Source: Chamaecrista fasciculata (taxonomy: Eukaryota > Streptophyta > Magnoliopsida > Fabales > Fabaceae). Taken from it: a stretch of 64,000 nt of DNA. The notes under the pieces were generated by a model, which saw only the letters and a list, made by a program, of their open reading frames with translations, had not been told where the DNA came from and did no database searches. The position numbers were made by a program, and so were the translations under genes. The DNA lies in assembly GCA_003254925.1 (NCBI GenBank), contig QANZ01015611.1, positions 31,572-95,571 on the forward strand, written 5' to 3'. The number at the start of each line of letters is the position of its first letter. The stretch's first letter is position 1. Of this stretch, positions 10,933-24,013 are shown piece by piece.

Positions 10933-13900
10933 ATGGCCTTGCAGCAGCAGCAATTGCACATGACTTGGCTGCCGAGTCTACTCTCTCACAAGCGAAAAAC
11001 CGATCACCCTGTTGGCCTCAAAAACCTCGGCAACTCTTGCTACCTCAACAGCGTCCTTCAGTGTCTCACCTACACTCCTCCTCTCGCCAATTTCTGCCTC
11101 CGAAATCAACACTCCTCTCTTTGTTAGTATCAATTTCCCTCAATTTTTTCATTTCTAATTCTTCTTAATTTCTTGGGTTTTTGTTTTTTTTTTGTTCAAT
11201 TTGTGCCCTAATTCGGTCTTCTTTTTGATTCAGGCGATTCTGCTTCGGAGGAAAGGAAGCGGGACTGTCCTTTTTGTATACTAGAGAAGCGGATTGTCCG
11301 TTCCTTAAGAGTAGATCTCGTTCAAGACGCGCCCTCGAAGATCCAGAGCTGTATAAGGATATTCGCCGAGCACTTCCGAGGCGGGCGTCAGGAGGATGCT
11401 CACGAGTTCTTAAGGTACGTCATAGACGCCTGCCACAACACTTGCCTTCGCCTCAAGAAGCTGAGGCGCAAGGGAGGCGATACTGCCGCCGTCAATGGAA
11501 ACGGTGGTAATACAGTGGTTAAGGAGATTTTTGGTGGAGCCTTGCAGAGCCAGGTGAAGTGTCTCACTTGTGGCTCTGAGTCTAATAAGGTGGATGAGAT
11601 TATGGATATTAGTCTTGATGTTCTGCATAGTAATTCGCTTAAAGACGCTATGCAAAAGTTCTTTCAGCCCGAGGTTTTAGATGGTAATAATAAGTACAAA
11701 TGTGACAAGTAAGTGTCGAGTTTTTCATTTTTATTTCCCTGGCACATTTATACTTCTTTTGTTAAACTAGTTTGATAGAAGGACTTCTGGTTTTTCAGTT
11801 GTAAGAAATTGGTGGCGGCTAAGAAACAAATGTCTATACTTCAAGCACCTAATGTCCTTGTAATACAACTTAAGGTTGGTTACTTTTGTAGTTTTTCTAA
11901 AGTGGCTTGAGTTTACAACTTTTGCCTTTGAATAAGGATGTCTTGTTGAATTTGGTTGGCAGAGATTTGAGGGCATAATGGGTTGCAAGATTGATAAAGC
12001 TGTTGCATTTGAAGACGTTTTGGTGCTTTCTAGCTTCATGTGCAAAGCAAGCCAGGTGTGTAAAGTATTCATTTCATATTAACTAGTCTAAGGGGCTCAT
12101 TCACTTTTTCACATTGAGGTGCACATGGATATGAAACATAGTGATAGGGACTTCAAAAGTCTGGGATGCCTAATTCCCATATCTGGGCATTGGGTAGCAT
12201 GGAATACTCAGTGGAGTACTTAATTGCGTTGTTTCTTTCCTCTCAATGGCTAGCTATTCAGTGAGGGTTTGCCATGGTCACGTGGGTCTCATCACCTAGC
12301 TATATAATTCATGCTATCTAGATAATATTATCTAGTTCTTCATTCAAACTTTGTACCTTTGCCCCCAAACTACCTGGTTTAAGTTTCGGAACATGTCCCA
12401 CAAATCATAAGAGAGTCTAGACCTTGCTTCCCTTGTCTGCCAAATCCTTCCAATTTCTTGCTGATGTTGGTTTGTATTTTAATTTTTGTTTAGAGCATAG
12501 ATATCTAAGTTTAGATGTGCAATGGATAGTTTAAAGAGAGGTGGACTACTATGCCTATAAAGGATCAGGGCCATTGGTATGAGATTTGAAGTATATATGA
12601 ATGTTTATATATGAATTCATTCGAATTAGGATTTTACACTACCTGGATAAAGAGTGTTGAGAACTTTTCAACCTCAGGTGGAAGTTTGTCAGCTTGATCT
12701 TTTATTTCCAAAATTACCCTAATCAGTCTTGTTTTTTCGGTTTTTTTTAACATGTTTATATGATCTAAACCTGTTTCCTTTCTGAATTCCTCACGTTCAT
12801 GCAGGATCCATTACCAGAATATAAGCTCTTTGGTACTATTGTCCATTCAGGATACTCCCCAGAATCTGGCCATTATTATGCTTATATAAAGGTCTCTAAG
12901 TTTATCTTTTGTCTGCTCAAATATCATGTAGTCAGCAGTACCATGGATTAATTCCCAAAATGCCTCCCAAATGTAACGGGAACTTAATTTTGTATTCTAT
13001 GCACAGGATGCAAAGGGGCGGTGGTATTGCTGTGATGATTCTTCTGTATCGCTTGCAACCCTGAAAGAGGTTTTGTCGGAAAAGGTTTACATACTTTTTT
13101 TTTCTCGCACTAACCAAAGGCCAGTACCCCATAGTAATGGTTTTTCTTCAAACGGTTTGAAGACTCATCATCTTAATGGAAGTCAGGCATCTGAAGGTCC
13201 AAAAGTTGATGTACCACCGAAAGTGGTACTCACAAATTCAAGTTCTCAGCAATCTCCTTGGAAGGTCATGCCAACAATGTCTAAGAATGGTAAAGAGATT
13301 TCCGGCCCACGAGTGAAGTTTAATTTTAATGGAAATTCTGCTTCTAAAAGATGCCTTGAAAGTGTCAATGGGAAAGTTGATGTTTCATTGAACCATCCTG
13401 TAGTAACAAATGGGCATGTGAAAGACTCAGATTGTTCGGAGAATGCTAATAACAATCTCTTGCCAACTAGGAATGGCTCTGAAACAAATAAAGTTGATGT
13501 TATTGACAACACAACAAGAAAGGGGTCTCTTTTAACTAATAAGAACAATGGTATTCAATCTATTGATAACCATTCTGGAAAATCAGAACTTACGGAAGTC
13601 GCCGGTAGAACCAGGGCAACGACAGGTAAAGGACCTGAGAATCACAATCTAGAAAGCAATGGTCTCAACAATAAACCTAAAACATTGGGGAATAAGAGGA
13701 AGAAACCGGAGGCTACCTGCATTTTGCTTGCACATGATGGTCCTTCTCAAGAAAGAATTCAAGAACTTAAAGAAATGTATGATTACTAGAACTTTGTCCT
13801 TTTGAACTTATTTTCTCTAATTTGATTGAACATGTTAGAATTCACTGAATATTAAGTTTTTAATGTTGCCTGCCTATGTTTTCTACTTTCAGATATACAT

Positions 13901-16900
13901 TTAAGATTTATCTTGTAATAAATAATAATGTGGACTGTCCAAAGTAATTAAGATCAAGATCTTGTGATGAGTTGAAAGAGATATGTTATTGAGTATTATA
14001 AGATCCTATCATTTTTACAAAATAAATAAAATACACTTATAGTAGCATAAAGATTTTTCTATGAGCATAAAATTATCCTAATATTTGTCATATTTCCTTA
14101 AAACATGCCATAAGGAACACTTTATTTTGAAATATATTTCATATAGCACTTCATCTAATTGTGGTGATATTTGGATTTGTTTTCTTAGAAAAGTAAGTTT
14201 TTAATTATCTTAGCGTCTTATGGTCATGGGATCGTTGAGATGCGATCGTCAGATAAGATATATAAGATCAAAATCTAAGTAAGATCTTAGTAAATTCAAA
14301 TCTTATTTAAAATTGGGATCCATTTTTATAGATATGAGTGTAAATGTTTAAGATTGTAAAATTTAAATTAAGATCTTGATAGATTGGACCTTTCTTTTTT
14401 AAAATACCCGTCTTGTCGCACATTCAATATTAGTTGTTGTATAACATCATTTTTTCTAAAGTATGTTTGATGGTTAGTCTGTTTTTTCTTTTGGATAACC
14501 TAATTGATAGAATTCATGAATAAGATGTTATGCCTTTTGGTCTCCATGCTAGCATTTCCTTTCTGAACTACAGGGTCAGCATCCATTTATATATATATAT
14601 ATATTTATATAATTATATATATATATATATATATGTATGTGCGTGTCTGTGTATATATATATTTTCAGTATTTTGTGTGTGCTAAAATACGTTATGGTGC
14701 TATATAGTGGTTAACATTAGAATATATAAGTTTTTTGCGTTAGGTTATATCTAAAAGTCTTTTTTTGTATTTTTCCTTTCTAAGTTTGTGTACATATTTT
14801 TTCCTGTTATTTCCTTGACAATCAATTTGTCACATGTCCTCTTAAATGTCTGTTATATGCTTACTCTGATAATTAATTTTCAAAATAATGATCAGACTTG
14901 CAAAAGAGGCAAAGTCAGTTTTGAGATCATGTGGCTGGACAGATAAGGTCTATGGCTTTATGTCTTCACAAAAGAGGTTACGTGCACAAGATGCAGGAAA
15001 TTCATCAAGTGAAGATGAAATAAAGTAAGTTTTGTCTGATTCTATGTGGCTTTATACACTTTTGTCACACTACCATGGCTTTACACACTTTTGTCGCACT
15101 ACCATGGCTTTACACAAATTTCTGGAGAATTTAATAACATATCTTACTTTTAGTTTCAAATCAGTAAAGATGGTAGGTGTTTAGAAAATATGACTGTAGA
15201 TTCAAGGTTATGGGCTATAGGATTTCAAAATCAAGAGTTTGTGAATTAAGTTGAATTTTGAAACAGTGATATGCTCAAATAAAGGTGGAAAATGTACTTT
15301 ATTCCGCTACAGATTTTTATTTTCTCCTTTAGGAAATTTATGAATAGAGCTCACTATTTGGCACTTCGTTTGAGGTTTCTGTTAACATAATGTGCTGTGC
15401 TTTACTTAATTCATGATATTTCACAAAAGATATGTTCTAGATTTTAGGAGCTTTATATTTTATAGTACTCTAAAGTCTAAATGATATTAACTATGTTTCA
15501 TCTTACGGGTATGTGCATGGGTGTGAGTACAGTAGTTTTTGAAAAAATAGAGTATTGTACAGCATAATATATTTATCAAAAAATTATAAAAATATGTTTT
15601 ATATATAAATATTTTCTCCTATAATAAAGGATTAAAATATCTTTAGAAAACAAAAATCACATAACTAAAATAAAAAAGAATAATTTAAGTTTAAAAAATC
15701 AACAAAATCATAAATGACACTTTATAACCAAACAATAAAAGAAAAAAGACTAACTTTTCTCCAATCAGCTAAGTCGTGTTTCTCTTTTTTAAACCTAAAT
15801 CCATGATTTCAATTCCCAAATTGTAACTCGCTGTTTTGAGACGGCGACGAGAGATGAGAGCAATAAAGATAGATCACTGAACCACCAAGTCACTAAGTTG
15901 CTTGAATGCTTGAGAAATCAGAAGTTTCTTCCAGCATCCCCTTCATCTTCTCAGTATCGTCTTCTTTGTATTTTTCTGTATATGGACTGAGCTTTTTTGT
16001 TTCTAATTTAAAATTTGAATTGAGATACGTACTAGGTACTTATCTCAGCATACCCCTCATGTATCCTTACCTAATATGTACCAGGTATGGATAGGACAAC
16101 GTATCCATGCCTCATAGGATATTAATATAGAAATTTAAGTCAGAACTGGGAGGCCTCAGAATGTTACTTTTGGTATATAGGATTTTGGTTTGTAATTTAA
16201 TCACAATAAAGTTGGTGATATATGCGATCTTTTTTTCAGCACCCCGTGAAATGGAAGATAACAGTAATATTATTTATTCGCAAATCATATTGTAGACTAG
16301 AGCTGAACTTTTTGGTCTTTAGACTGATGGCTACAGGGTGGGCGTCATTATTATGGTTTCATAAACTGACAGGTTCAAGAAAAAGTTGGTGACATAGTAC
16401 TATTAAAATTTTTGTCTCCTTTTGCTGTCATTTAGCGATGCTAGGGTGATTTTGTGATTCTTAGACAGTATATTTTTTTGATACTGGTATTATCTTGTGA
16501 TAGAATCCTCTGCTGTAGTTTGTATTAATGGATATAAACAGTGAAATGCCTAGAGAGACAAGGCACAAAACACGGAGAAAAACAGAGAAAATACCACACC
16601 CAAACCTGGCTTTCAAGAGGCCAGTATCAATGATATACCCTAATAATTTCCATACCTCAACCCTTAGAAAATACTACTCAGATACCATCACAGCAGCAGT
16701 CACACACACCCTAGGTGGTACAAAGTACAAACCGTCATGCTGCTTGGTCCCCACTTCCCTGCACCTCCTTTCCCAACTCGGCATCTTTCAGTTGCCTTAT
16801 GGGCTGTTGTTCAACCCTTGGCCCAGCTATCCCTGCTCCCTCTTCTTTTATAAGTAGGCAGTACTGGAGGCCCATCATCTTGTCATTTTGGACCTTTTTG

Positions 16901-19900
16901 TTGTTCATCTCAATTTATGTTATAAAATAATTTGACGTACAAGATTGTCACAAGGTGTGCTATCTCTGTCACTACTTTAAAAAGTGAACTACAAACGGAA
17001 TTTTTTGAATTATTTATATACTTTATGCTAATAAATCTTTCTTGGGGTTAGGGGAGGAGAGGTAGGAGACTTTTAGGTGAAAAGTTTGCCACATCCCACA
17101 GGATATGTATAGTCTCTCGTTTTTATTATTTATTGTTTGGCCTTTGGCTTCAACTAGAAGCTGTTTAGCCATTTTGTAGAAATTAACATAAACAAGTACA
17201 ATAACAGAATTAGGTGAGATTAGAGTTGCCAGAAAAAAATAATGGATAATGTTTAGATTCTGGAAATTTCTTTAGTCTAATGATAAGAACAGCTTATTGC
17301 AGTAGGTACCAGGGGAAATTTATGTTCTGGTTGTGAACGAATCACTAAGCCCCAAGGTAGTCAAATACAATAGGGAAAAGGTGCAAGACACCTTTGGTGC
17401 CTTGAGGTGAGGGTTGCTAGAAAAGCGTTCATCTCAGTGAAGCAGATGCTAAAATAGGGTGCAAAATTGCTGAAACAATGCTATATAAATGGAGAATAAA
17501 AGAATATAAGCTATTGTGATAACATTTGACATGAGCTTTAACTATCCATGCTGGTATAATAAAAAAAGTTCATCGTTGAGATTATTTATTAAGTCATGAG
17601 TCAAAGTACATAGTTCGCTTCACGTTGAGGCTGACAAAAGATACAACAACAACAACAACAATCAAAACCTTTTCCCATTAGGTAGGGTTGGCTATATGGA
17701 TCAACTGACACCAACATGTTCTATCTTTGCACATTTCCACAGTTAGGTTGTTAATCGATAACTCTTTCCAAATAGTTTCTCCAATAGTTTTCTCTGCTCA
17801 TGTTGTCATGTTATCGCCCAACATTCAGTACCATACAATAAAGCGAGTCTTATAGGCATACGGTAAAATTTTCCTTTTAGTTTAAGTGGCACTCTTTTAT
17901 CACAAATAACCCATGAGGCCTTTTTTTCATTTCATCCACCTTCTTTGAATCCTGTGATTTACGTCCTCACTCCTCCTCTAACAAAAGATAAAGTACAATA
18001 AATATCAAACTCTTGATGGAAACAGAAACAGTCTGTCCGATTTCTGAATGTCTGTCGCAAGTTTCTTTATTCTGTTTTCTTCTCTCCATGTGTTTTTTCA
18101 GTTCATTTGTAACGTGCTTTGGACACAGCATTTTGTAGCATTCTGTTGACATTCAACTTGGTGCAACTTGTTTTTGTGCACAATAAACCTAGTTTTTGCA
18201 TGCCTGCTAAGCTGAGTGCCTTGCATCTGGCCAAAGGTGCTGCCAAGTGTATGCCTGGATATAGGGACCTCGCCTCAACCAACAAGAGTTGTTGAGGGCA
18301 CCTTTGACTACAATTCTGATCCGAGCCATGCCTACAAATAATCTTACATATTAACCACTTGATCTGAATTTGATGTAATTAGAAATTGTAATAACTATAT
18401 AGCATAACAAAATTGATTGGAGTCGTTGGATTGTTCTGGGTTTGTTTTTACTGCTAGATCAAAGCCATTGATCCAAATTACAGCAGAAATTAAACATCCA
18501 CATGACTTTTGCCCGCCCACCCCAGCTATAAACACTCTTCTCTTTCCCTCCAATTTTCTCTCACCTGAAAAAAAAATGTTGCAGTTTGGCACTCTCAAAA
18601 GTTCCTTTTGAGGAATCTCTACAGCCTCAGGGTTCATTTTGGCAAACTTTTCTTCATATTGCGTTTCTTTTTCCCCTTTTCTTTTCTGATACATAATCTT
18701 CAATTCCTGTTTACTGTGACACTTTCTCTTAGCCTTGTCCACCTCCAATTTTTGGGAATTGGGTTAGGAATTTCCGTCAGTTTTAAGGAAGCTTCAAGCA
18801 TGGTTAGATTTGAAAATTCTCTAGTTGTGGCCAGCATTTTACTTTGACAGTTCTAGCAGGAATGCAACTCCATAAGATCATATACTTTTGTAGAAGGCTT
18901 TTGATATGGACCCAAACATCATCCGGTCTGATTACCCCAAAACCATAAGAAGCCCAGGATAAAAGGAAGATACGCCCACATTCTCTCAGTTGCAACTGTT
19001 GGGCTATTTCCAGTTTATTTCTTCTAGTGGTTACTGGTTAGCTAATAGTGTCCCACATTCCACTTATTTCTCTGCCACTATTTTTTTATTTTCTTTATGT
19101 TGGTTATTGTTTTTTGTTTTGTGCTGTTTTATTAGTCCAGTACTGTCACGTCCTAGTTATTTCTCCCATGTTCTCTTATAATCCTGTTTTTAGCATATTA
19201 GTTGTGGGGTTGTTAGGCTTGAACATTATAAATATCCCTCACTAACTTTAAGTTTATACATCATCAAGAATTTATTTGAGATCATTTATTTTCCTAGTGT
19301 CAAGATTCTTGCCTTTTTGGTTTTTCTTGTTGTTGCCTAGGCTCCTATCACTTTTTCTTTGTTGGGGGAGGGTAGGGGGGATGGGGACAAGATTAATTTG
19401 TGTTGTAATTTGGACCATTGAATTTAATCATATGGTTAAAAAAGAAAAATTTGACACACATATGTAAACAGTTTTGGGTTTGTACAGTCAAAGATTATTA
19501 CCTAAAAGCCCTGGCACCTGGTAAGAAATGAATTCAAATTGTGGAGACTTTTCATTGTTCTGGTATGGAAAAGGAAAGAAAAAAACTCGTTAAAGTTGAT
19601 AATCTGTAACTTTGATACACATTGTAGTGTAATACATATATATATACTAGGGGCTTTGCGTGCCCTAACGGGCACGCAAATATGTATGTAAAATAAATAA
19701 GGGACTAAATTGTTAACTTAGTAAAGAGAGACTAAATAGTAAATTTTCTCTTTTTTTTTAATTCATAAACTATAGTTTTAAACATGGACGACCAGAAAGG
19801 GGTGGAGCCATATAATATAAGATATATATATATATATATTTATATATTTTAAATTACAATTGACTATGTTTACACCATTGGGTGAAATATATATAGTTAT

Positions 19901-20386
19901 GCTAATTATAAATTTAGCTTGGAAGTAAAATGAGTTGAATCATATTGAAGTTTTAAAAAAATAAACAACTTACATTTAAACTATTAGATTACCAGTTTAG
20001 CCATAAGAAGTTCTATATTTTAAAGGGATACACCTCAAAATGTGCAAAATGGGCAAATGAATTAGAGTTGTTGAAAATTGAGATTTTTTTTTTTTTAAAA
20101 ATTATTTAATTGGTTTCCTATACACTATGGAGGCTATTTCTGTATTAATTTTGAATGAGCAATCATAGGTTTGCTTCTCTTTCTTGATATATAGCGGCTC
20201 TGGACTGTGGTTGGAGTCACTTTTTTCATTCCATGACTTTGTTCTGCACTATTTTAATGCAGGAGGTTGTTAATAAATACTGCCAAGGGAGCTTTCATAT
20301 CGCAGATACCTGAGTCATTGAAAGAAGATCTGATTGGTCGTCTCCGGTTATTCAGCGAAGAAAAAGTACAACTTGGAGGACCCTGA
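10933..20386 (+). CDS. Ubiquitin-specific protease (deubiquitinase), UBP23/UBP25 type
   Basis: Cysteine protease that removes ubiquitin from proteins. Eight exons: 10933-11122, 11234-11708, 11799-11874, 11963-12055, 12805-12891, 13007-13776, 14896-15024, 20263-20386; together 1,944 nt, 647 residues, unbroken frame. The Cys box [15 protein letters not shown] puts the catalytic Cys at about residue 36. The His box [10 protein letters not shown] has His at about 301, followed by GRWYCCDDS with Asp at about 317/318. CxxC pairs (CLTC and the split CDNC) suggest the structural zinc site of USP fingers. After the catalytic domain comes a Ser/Asn-rich low-complexity stretch (about 340-560) and a C-terminal part containing [12 protein letters not shown], as in Arabidopsis UBP23/25. 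The start MALQ was chosen because homologs begin there; the frame is open further upstream. The last intron is 5.2 kb and filled with transposons; introns 4 and 6 (0.75 and 1.1 kb) show nothing recognisable beyond (TA)n near 14592-14660. Confidence 0.92.
15491..16117. mobile_element. hAT-like MITE in last UBP intron
   Basis: 627 bp with ends CTATGTTTCATC and, on the other strand, CTATGAGGCATGGATAC; perfect 8-bp flanking duplication GATATTAA (15483-15490, 16118-16125). Subterminal GGTATG/GTATGG motifs resemble the GGTACG motifs of the element at 10195-10532. No transposase. Confidence 0.68.
17641..17940 (-). mobile_element. 3' end fragment of an RTE-type LINE
   Basis: On the minus strand the sequence encodes pieces such as [17 protein letters not shown] and [10 protein letters not shown], the conserved stretch after the reverse-transcriptase domain of plant LINEs. 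It is followed by a stop and frame decay, then the characteristic tail ATCCATATAGCCAACCC... ending in (TTG)n. Only this tail is present, consistent with 5' truncation on insertion. It lies antisense inside the last intron of the UBP gene. Confidence 0.75.
19647..19822 (-). mobile_element. 176-bp non-autonomous Helitron
   Basis: Read on the minus strand: begins TCTTATATTATATGGCTCC directly after an A. It ends with an 11-bp perfect stem (TTTGCGTGCCC, loop GTTA, GGGCACGCAAA), then GCCCCTAG followed by T. The TC start, 3' hairpin, CTAG end and insertion between A and T are the defining Helitron features. No coding capacity. A truncated relative is at 4203-4350. Confidence 0.8.
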
Positions 20387-21640
20387 AGTGTTGCAGCTTG
20401 TTGCCATATTTTGCTTGTTTACCGAATAATGCAGCTTGTTGCCGTATTTTGCTAGCGCCCTGTGCATACTTGTATTATTTAGTTTCGGTGATACCCTTAC
20501 CGGGAAGCTCAGTTGGTCTTCGCCATATACTCTCTTCGAGCTGGTTCTGGTAACAGCAGGAGACCCTTTCAAGCCTTCCCCAACAGTTGTCACATTGTTA
20601 TTCTAGATGCTCCATCAAATATTTGATATAGAAGTTCAGATATCAAGTCTTGCCATAACTTTTTGTTCCCCTTAGTGGAGGCTGTGCAGCACTGTTTTTG
20701 ACTTTTTTCGAGAGCATTTCAGAGATTCTTTTCATCATGTACAATATCTGTTTAGCTATGTATTAGCTCAGAATTATTTTGTTTCTTTTTTCTTTTTTTG
20801 GATAGAATTGGGTGAACAAGAAATTTTCCATCGAAAACGAGGCTGTGCATGATTTGTTGATACATGCTATTAACAATATGATTGTACAACTTTCTGGCAA
20901 GACTGGACCATTCCCTATGACTATGAATTGGTGGCCTGAAGATTTTGCTATGAATCATTCCCTTTCTTTGCTTCGTTGCTCTTCCCATGTTATGTGTTCT
21001 GTTCTTGCAAGGTATGATCATCTTTATGAAAACTCTGGCATCTGATATTCTCTGTTGAATATGTTAGGTTGTATGCAATCAAGTAATCTTTTTATGAGTT
21101 TCAAGAAGCTTCCATATGTTACGGATTTTACGGCAGTGCCTACGATGTAATGGTTGAGAAGTAGATCTTCTGCATTTTCACTCTATATGTTTTGTGTATT
21201 TTAGATAGATAAAGGAAAAGGTAGAAAGAAAAAGTGAGTGTCATAAAATAATAAATATGTGGAATTTATACTTTTTCTTTTTATTTTTTTTCTTTATCTT
21301 TTTAAAGTACACAAAGAAAAATGCAGATGGTCCGGATTCATAGTATACGAGATTCTATCTAATAACCATGAAAGTATTCCTTAGGTAGAAAGGTGAATTT
21401 CAGCTTTGCCAGATTATTTCAGCAGCTTCGAAAGCTAATACATGCACAGCATACATGTATTTTTCATTCCAATTTCTCAAGCTTTATAGTATACAAATAA
21501 AAGCAATGACCTGGTAAACTTAATATAGTAAATTTGTTCAATTTTAATAACATGAATAACCGTCATATATACAGTAAATAATTCAAAATAAAATACAACT
21601 AAAATTACTTATAAACTCTTGCAATAATACTAAATAATTA
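20387..21640 (+). other. 3' flank of UBP gene
   Basis: Probably includes the UBP 3' UTR. An open frame at 20812-21045 (77 codons) has no family resemblance that I recognise and no clear splice or promoter context; it may be untranslated sequence. Nothing else is supported here. Confidence 0.4.
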
Positions 21641-21649
21641 AGCTAAATT

Positions 21650-21960
21650 GGCCAAAAAACCATTCAGACCTTTGAGTTTTAGATTGAGAGCACAAATCAT
21701 TATGAGTTTTAAAAATTAATAGATAGATTTTCTAAAATTTCAACTTTGATCACTCAACATCTTTTCGTCAATTTTCTACCCAATTATTACCATTAATTTT
21801 GTGTGAAAATGCAAGTTTTTTTAGGAGTGTTAAGAGATCTTAAGAGTTCTGTTGTCGGTCAACACATTTGAAAACTCAGGGAATATACCTGTTTAACTTT
21901 TAAAACTTGAGTGTTTTATGCTTTCAACCTAAAAATCAAAGATTTCAAGTGTATTTAGTC
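21650..21960. mobile_element. MULE-like MITE
   Basis: 311-bp diverged inverted repeat, ends GGCCAAAAAACCATTCAG and GACTAAATACACTTG. Flanked by AGCTAAATT (21641-21649) and AGATAAATT (21961-21969), a 9-bp duplication with one mismatch. No coding capacity. Confidence 0.68.
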
Positions 21961-22559
21961 AGATAAATTCAGAAATAAAAGAGGAAAGTGTGTTAGTTTA
22001 GCTTTTTTCTACCACACTCTACTTCATTGTACTCTAATTAGATATTCTTGATGACAAGTTCTTTATATAATAGCTTGTGATTTTCATGCTTATGGTTTCC
22101 TCTGATCTTACGCTTTTATAGGATCCATGCTCCTCCAATCCCTAAATAAAGTATTATGTCGACCATTTTCTAACATTGTCTTTGAAACTTTTCTTGAAAA
22201 CATCCCATTGTTTTTCTTCTTACCTTCATTCATTCTTAAAAATTAAAAATAAAATAAAATAAAATAATTCATCATCATCATTCTCTTTTACAAATTTAAG
22301 ATTTTTTTTGGCCAGATACAAATTAAAGATGCTCTGAATTAAAATATTTTGGAGAAGTTATTAATTAAAATTCAAACAAATTAAAGAGCAATGAGGTATA
22401 ATATTAATATCCCTTCTCCTCCTTTCAATTATCTTTCAACTTGTTCTCTTATTTCCCAGGCACACCTTAAGTTTGATTGACTTAATTGTAGTAGACTACC
22501 CATGAAGTGGTAGAAGAATTGCTTGAGGGAGCAAGAGTATGACATTAGCCTAATAGTAG

Positions 22560-23991
22560 TGATCGAGTCGGTTTATACCATGTTATCTAGAGGTCTTTGG
22601 ATGTGTTTTATGATGTTTTATAACCTATATTAAGGTGTTTAAGGCCTCTAGATATGATAATTGTTGCATTGAGATCACAATTGCATTTTGGTTCTTTTAT
22701 CGGTTTTTAGTGTAATTGTCATGTGTTTTAAGTGTTTAATTATATTTTGAGGTTTTACATGTTTATCTTAGTGCAATTGTAAGTTTTTAGGAGCCAAAGA
22801 CCCAATGATTGAAGTGAAAGAAGGCCGGGATCGAAGCGGAATCAAGTCGGGAGCGAAACGGTGAAGAAACCTCACTTTTAAAAGCTCGCCACTTAGCGTG
22901 CAGATGTGCATCCGACGAGCTAACTGGGAAAAATTCCAGCAGCACCTTAAAAGCTCGCCACTTATCTCGCCAGATGTGCATCCGGCGAGGTAAGTGGCGA
23001 GTTTCGCGAAATCTGCACTAAATTGTAATTTCGAACCCATTTCAATCCCTAACTTATATGACCCGGTTCCTAACCCTAAAGACCCGAAATTTAAGCCCAA
23101 AACCGACCCAAATCAGCCACATATACACTCTATTCATTTGGTCCCTCACACACACTCTTTCCCATCATCTAACCTAGCCTCCACACTCCCCTTTCATCTC
23201 TTTTCACTACCACCACTGTCCATGGCCGAAATTGGAGGAGGAGGGCTCGTCTCCGGCGTTTCTCCATCAATGTCCGGCTAGGAAGCTTGCTCGGAGCAAG
23301 GAGGATGAGGCTTGAGCACCGATTTTATTGTCTTAGGGAGTTTTTCTACACTTTATCGTCTTTTTACTTAGGGTTTCACTTTTGTTGGTAGACATTGTAG
23401 AAACCTTGATGTAATTGATGATTTAGTTTATATTTCTTGAGTTGAACTCTATTGTATCACACTTTGAGTCATTAAATTGATACTCTACGTTGTTTAGCTC
23501 TATCGGGTTGTGATGATTGTGTGATTTATCTTAGTTGATGAATGTATGTTTGTTGATTGAACTAGCTCAAGGAATTGTGACTAATTTGATTGATTAGAAG
23601 CTTGTTTAAGAACTAATTGGTTAAGTTAATTGAACTTTTCTATGAGTTTTCATGGCATTTCAATTTAGTCCTTGTTTGCAAAACTCTCAATATCATTTTG
23701 TGCAATGAGAGCAAAATCCATCCATTGTTCCGAGTATTTTCTCCATTTCACCTTTCCAACTTTAGTTTATTTTGATTTGCATTTTGATATTTTAGTCCTT
23801 CAAACAAACCTTTTACAAACCAATTTTGATAAGTTTATTGTATAGTTTTATTGCATTTTCTTTAGTTCCGGCTTCTTGGAATCGCTTAAACTCTTTATAC
23901 GCGGAGTCCTCGAGAGAATACGACCCGGCAAGTCCATTATATTGCCTATCTAGCCGGTCTTTTTGGTGCGCATCGCGACATGCGCGATTGA
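22560..23991 (+). repeat. 5' LTR of the Athila-like element
   Basis: Starts TGATCGAGTCGG and ends ...GCGCGATTGA, the terminal CA apparently mutated (the 3' LTR ends GCGCGATCA). It contains two tandem copies (about 22877-22990) of a unit with CTCGCCACTTA...GATGTGCATCCG, closed by the complementary TAAGTGGCGAG. A 95-codon open frame (22994-23281) is kept open in both LTRs. Confidence 0.9.
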
Positions 23992-23994
23992 AAG

Positions 23995-24013
23995 TGGCGC
24001 CGTTGCCGGGGAC
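23995..24013 (+). promoter_or_regulatory. Primer-binding site, tRNA-Asp type
   Basis: TGGCGCCGTTGCCGGGGAC begins four bases after the 5' LTR and is complementary to the 3' end of plant tRNA-Asp except at its last position. Athila elements are known to use tRNA-Asp as primer. Confidence 0.8.

Noticed and set aside
16528-16930. Overlapping frames in the UBP intron with a UTR-like, C-rich sequence
   Set aside because: Two overlapping frames, neither resembling a known protein. Possibly a retrotransposon relic, but nothing specific supports it.
18395-19467. Cluster of 60-117 codon frames on both strands in the UBP intron
   Set aside because: Short, mutually overlapping and hydrophobic or low-complexity translations typical of T-rich intron sequence.
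20812-21045. 77-codon frame downstream of UBP
   Set aside because: No recognisable domain, no splice context and it falls in the expected 3' flank; kept only as a note.
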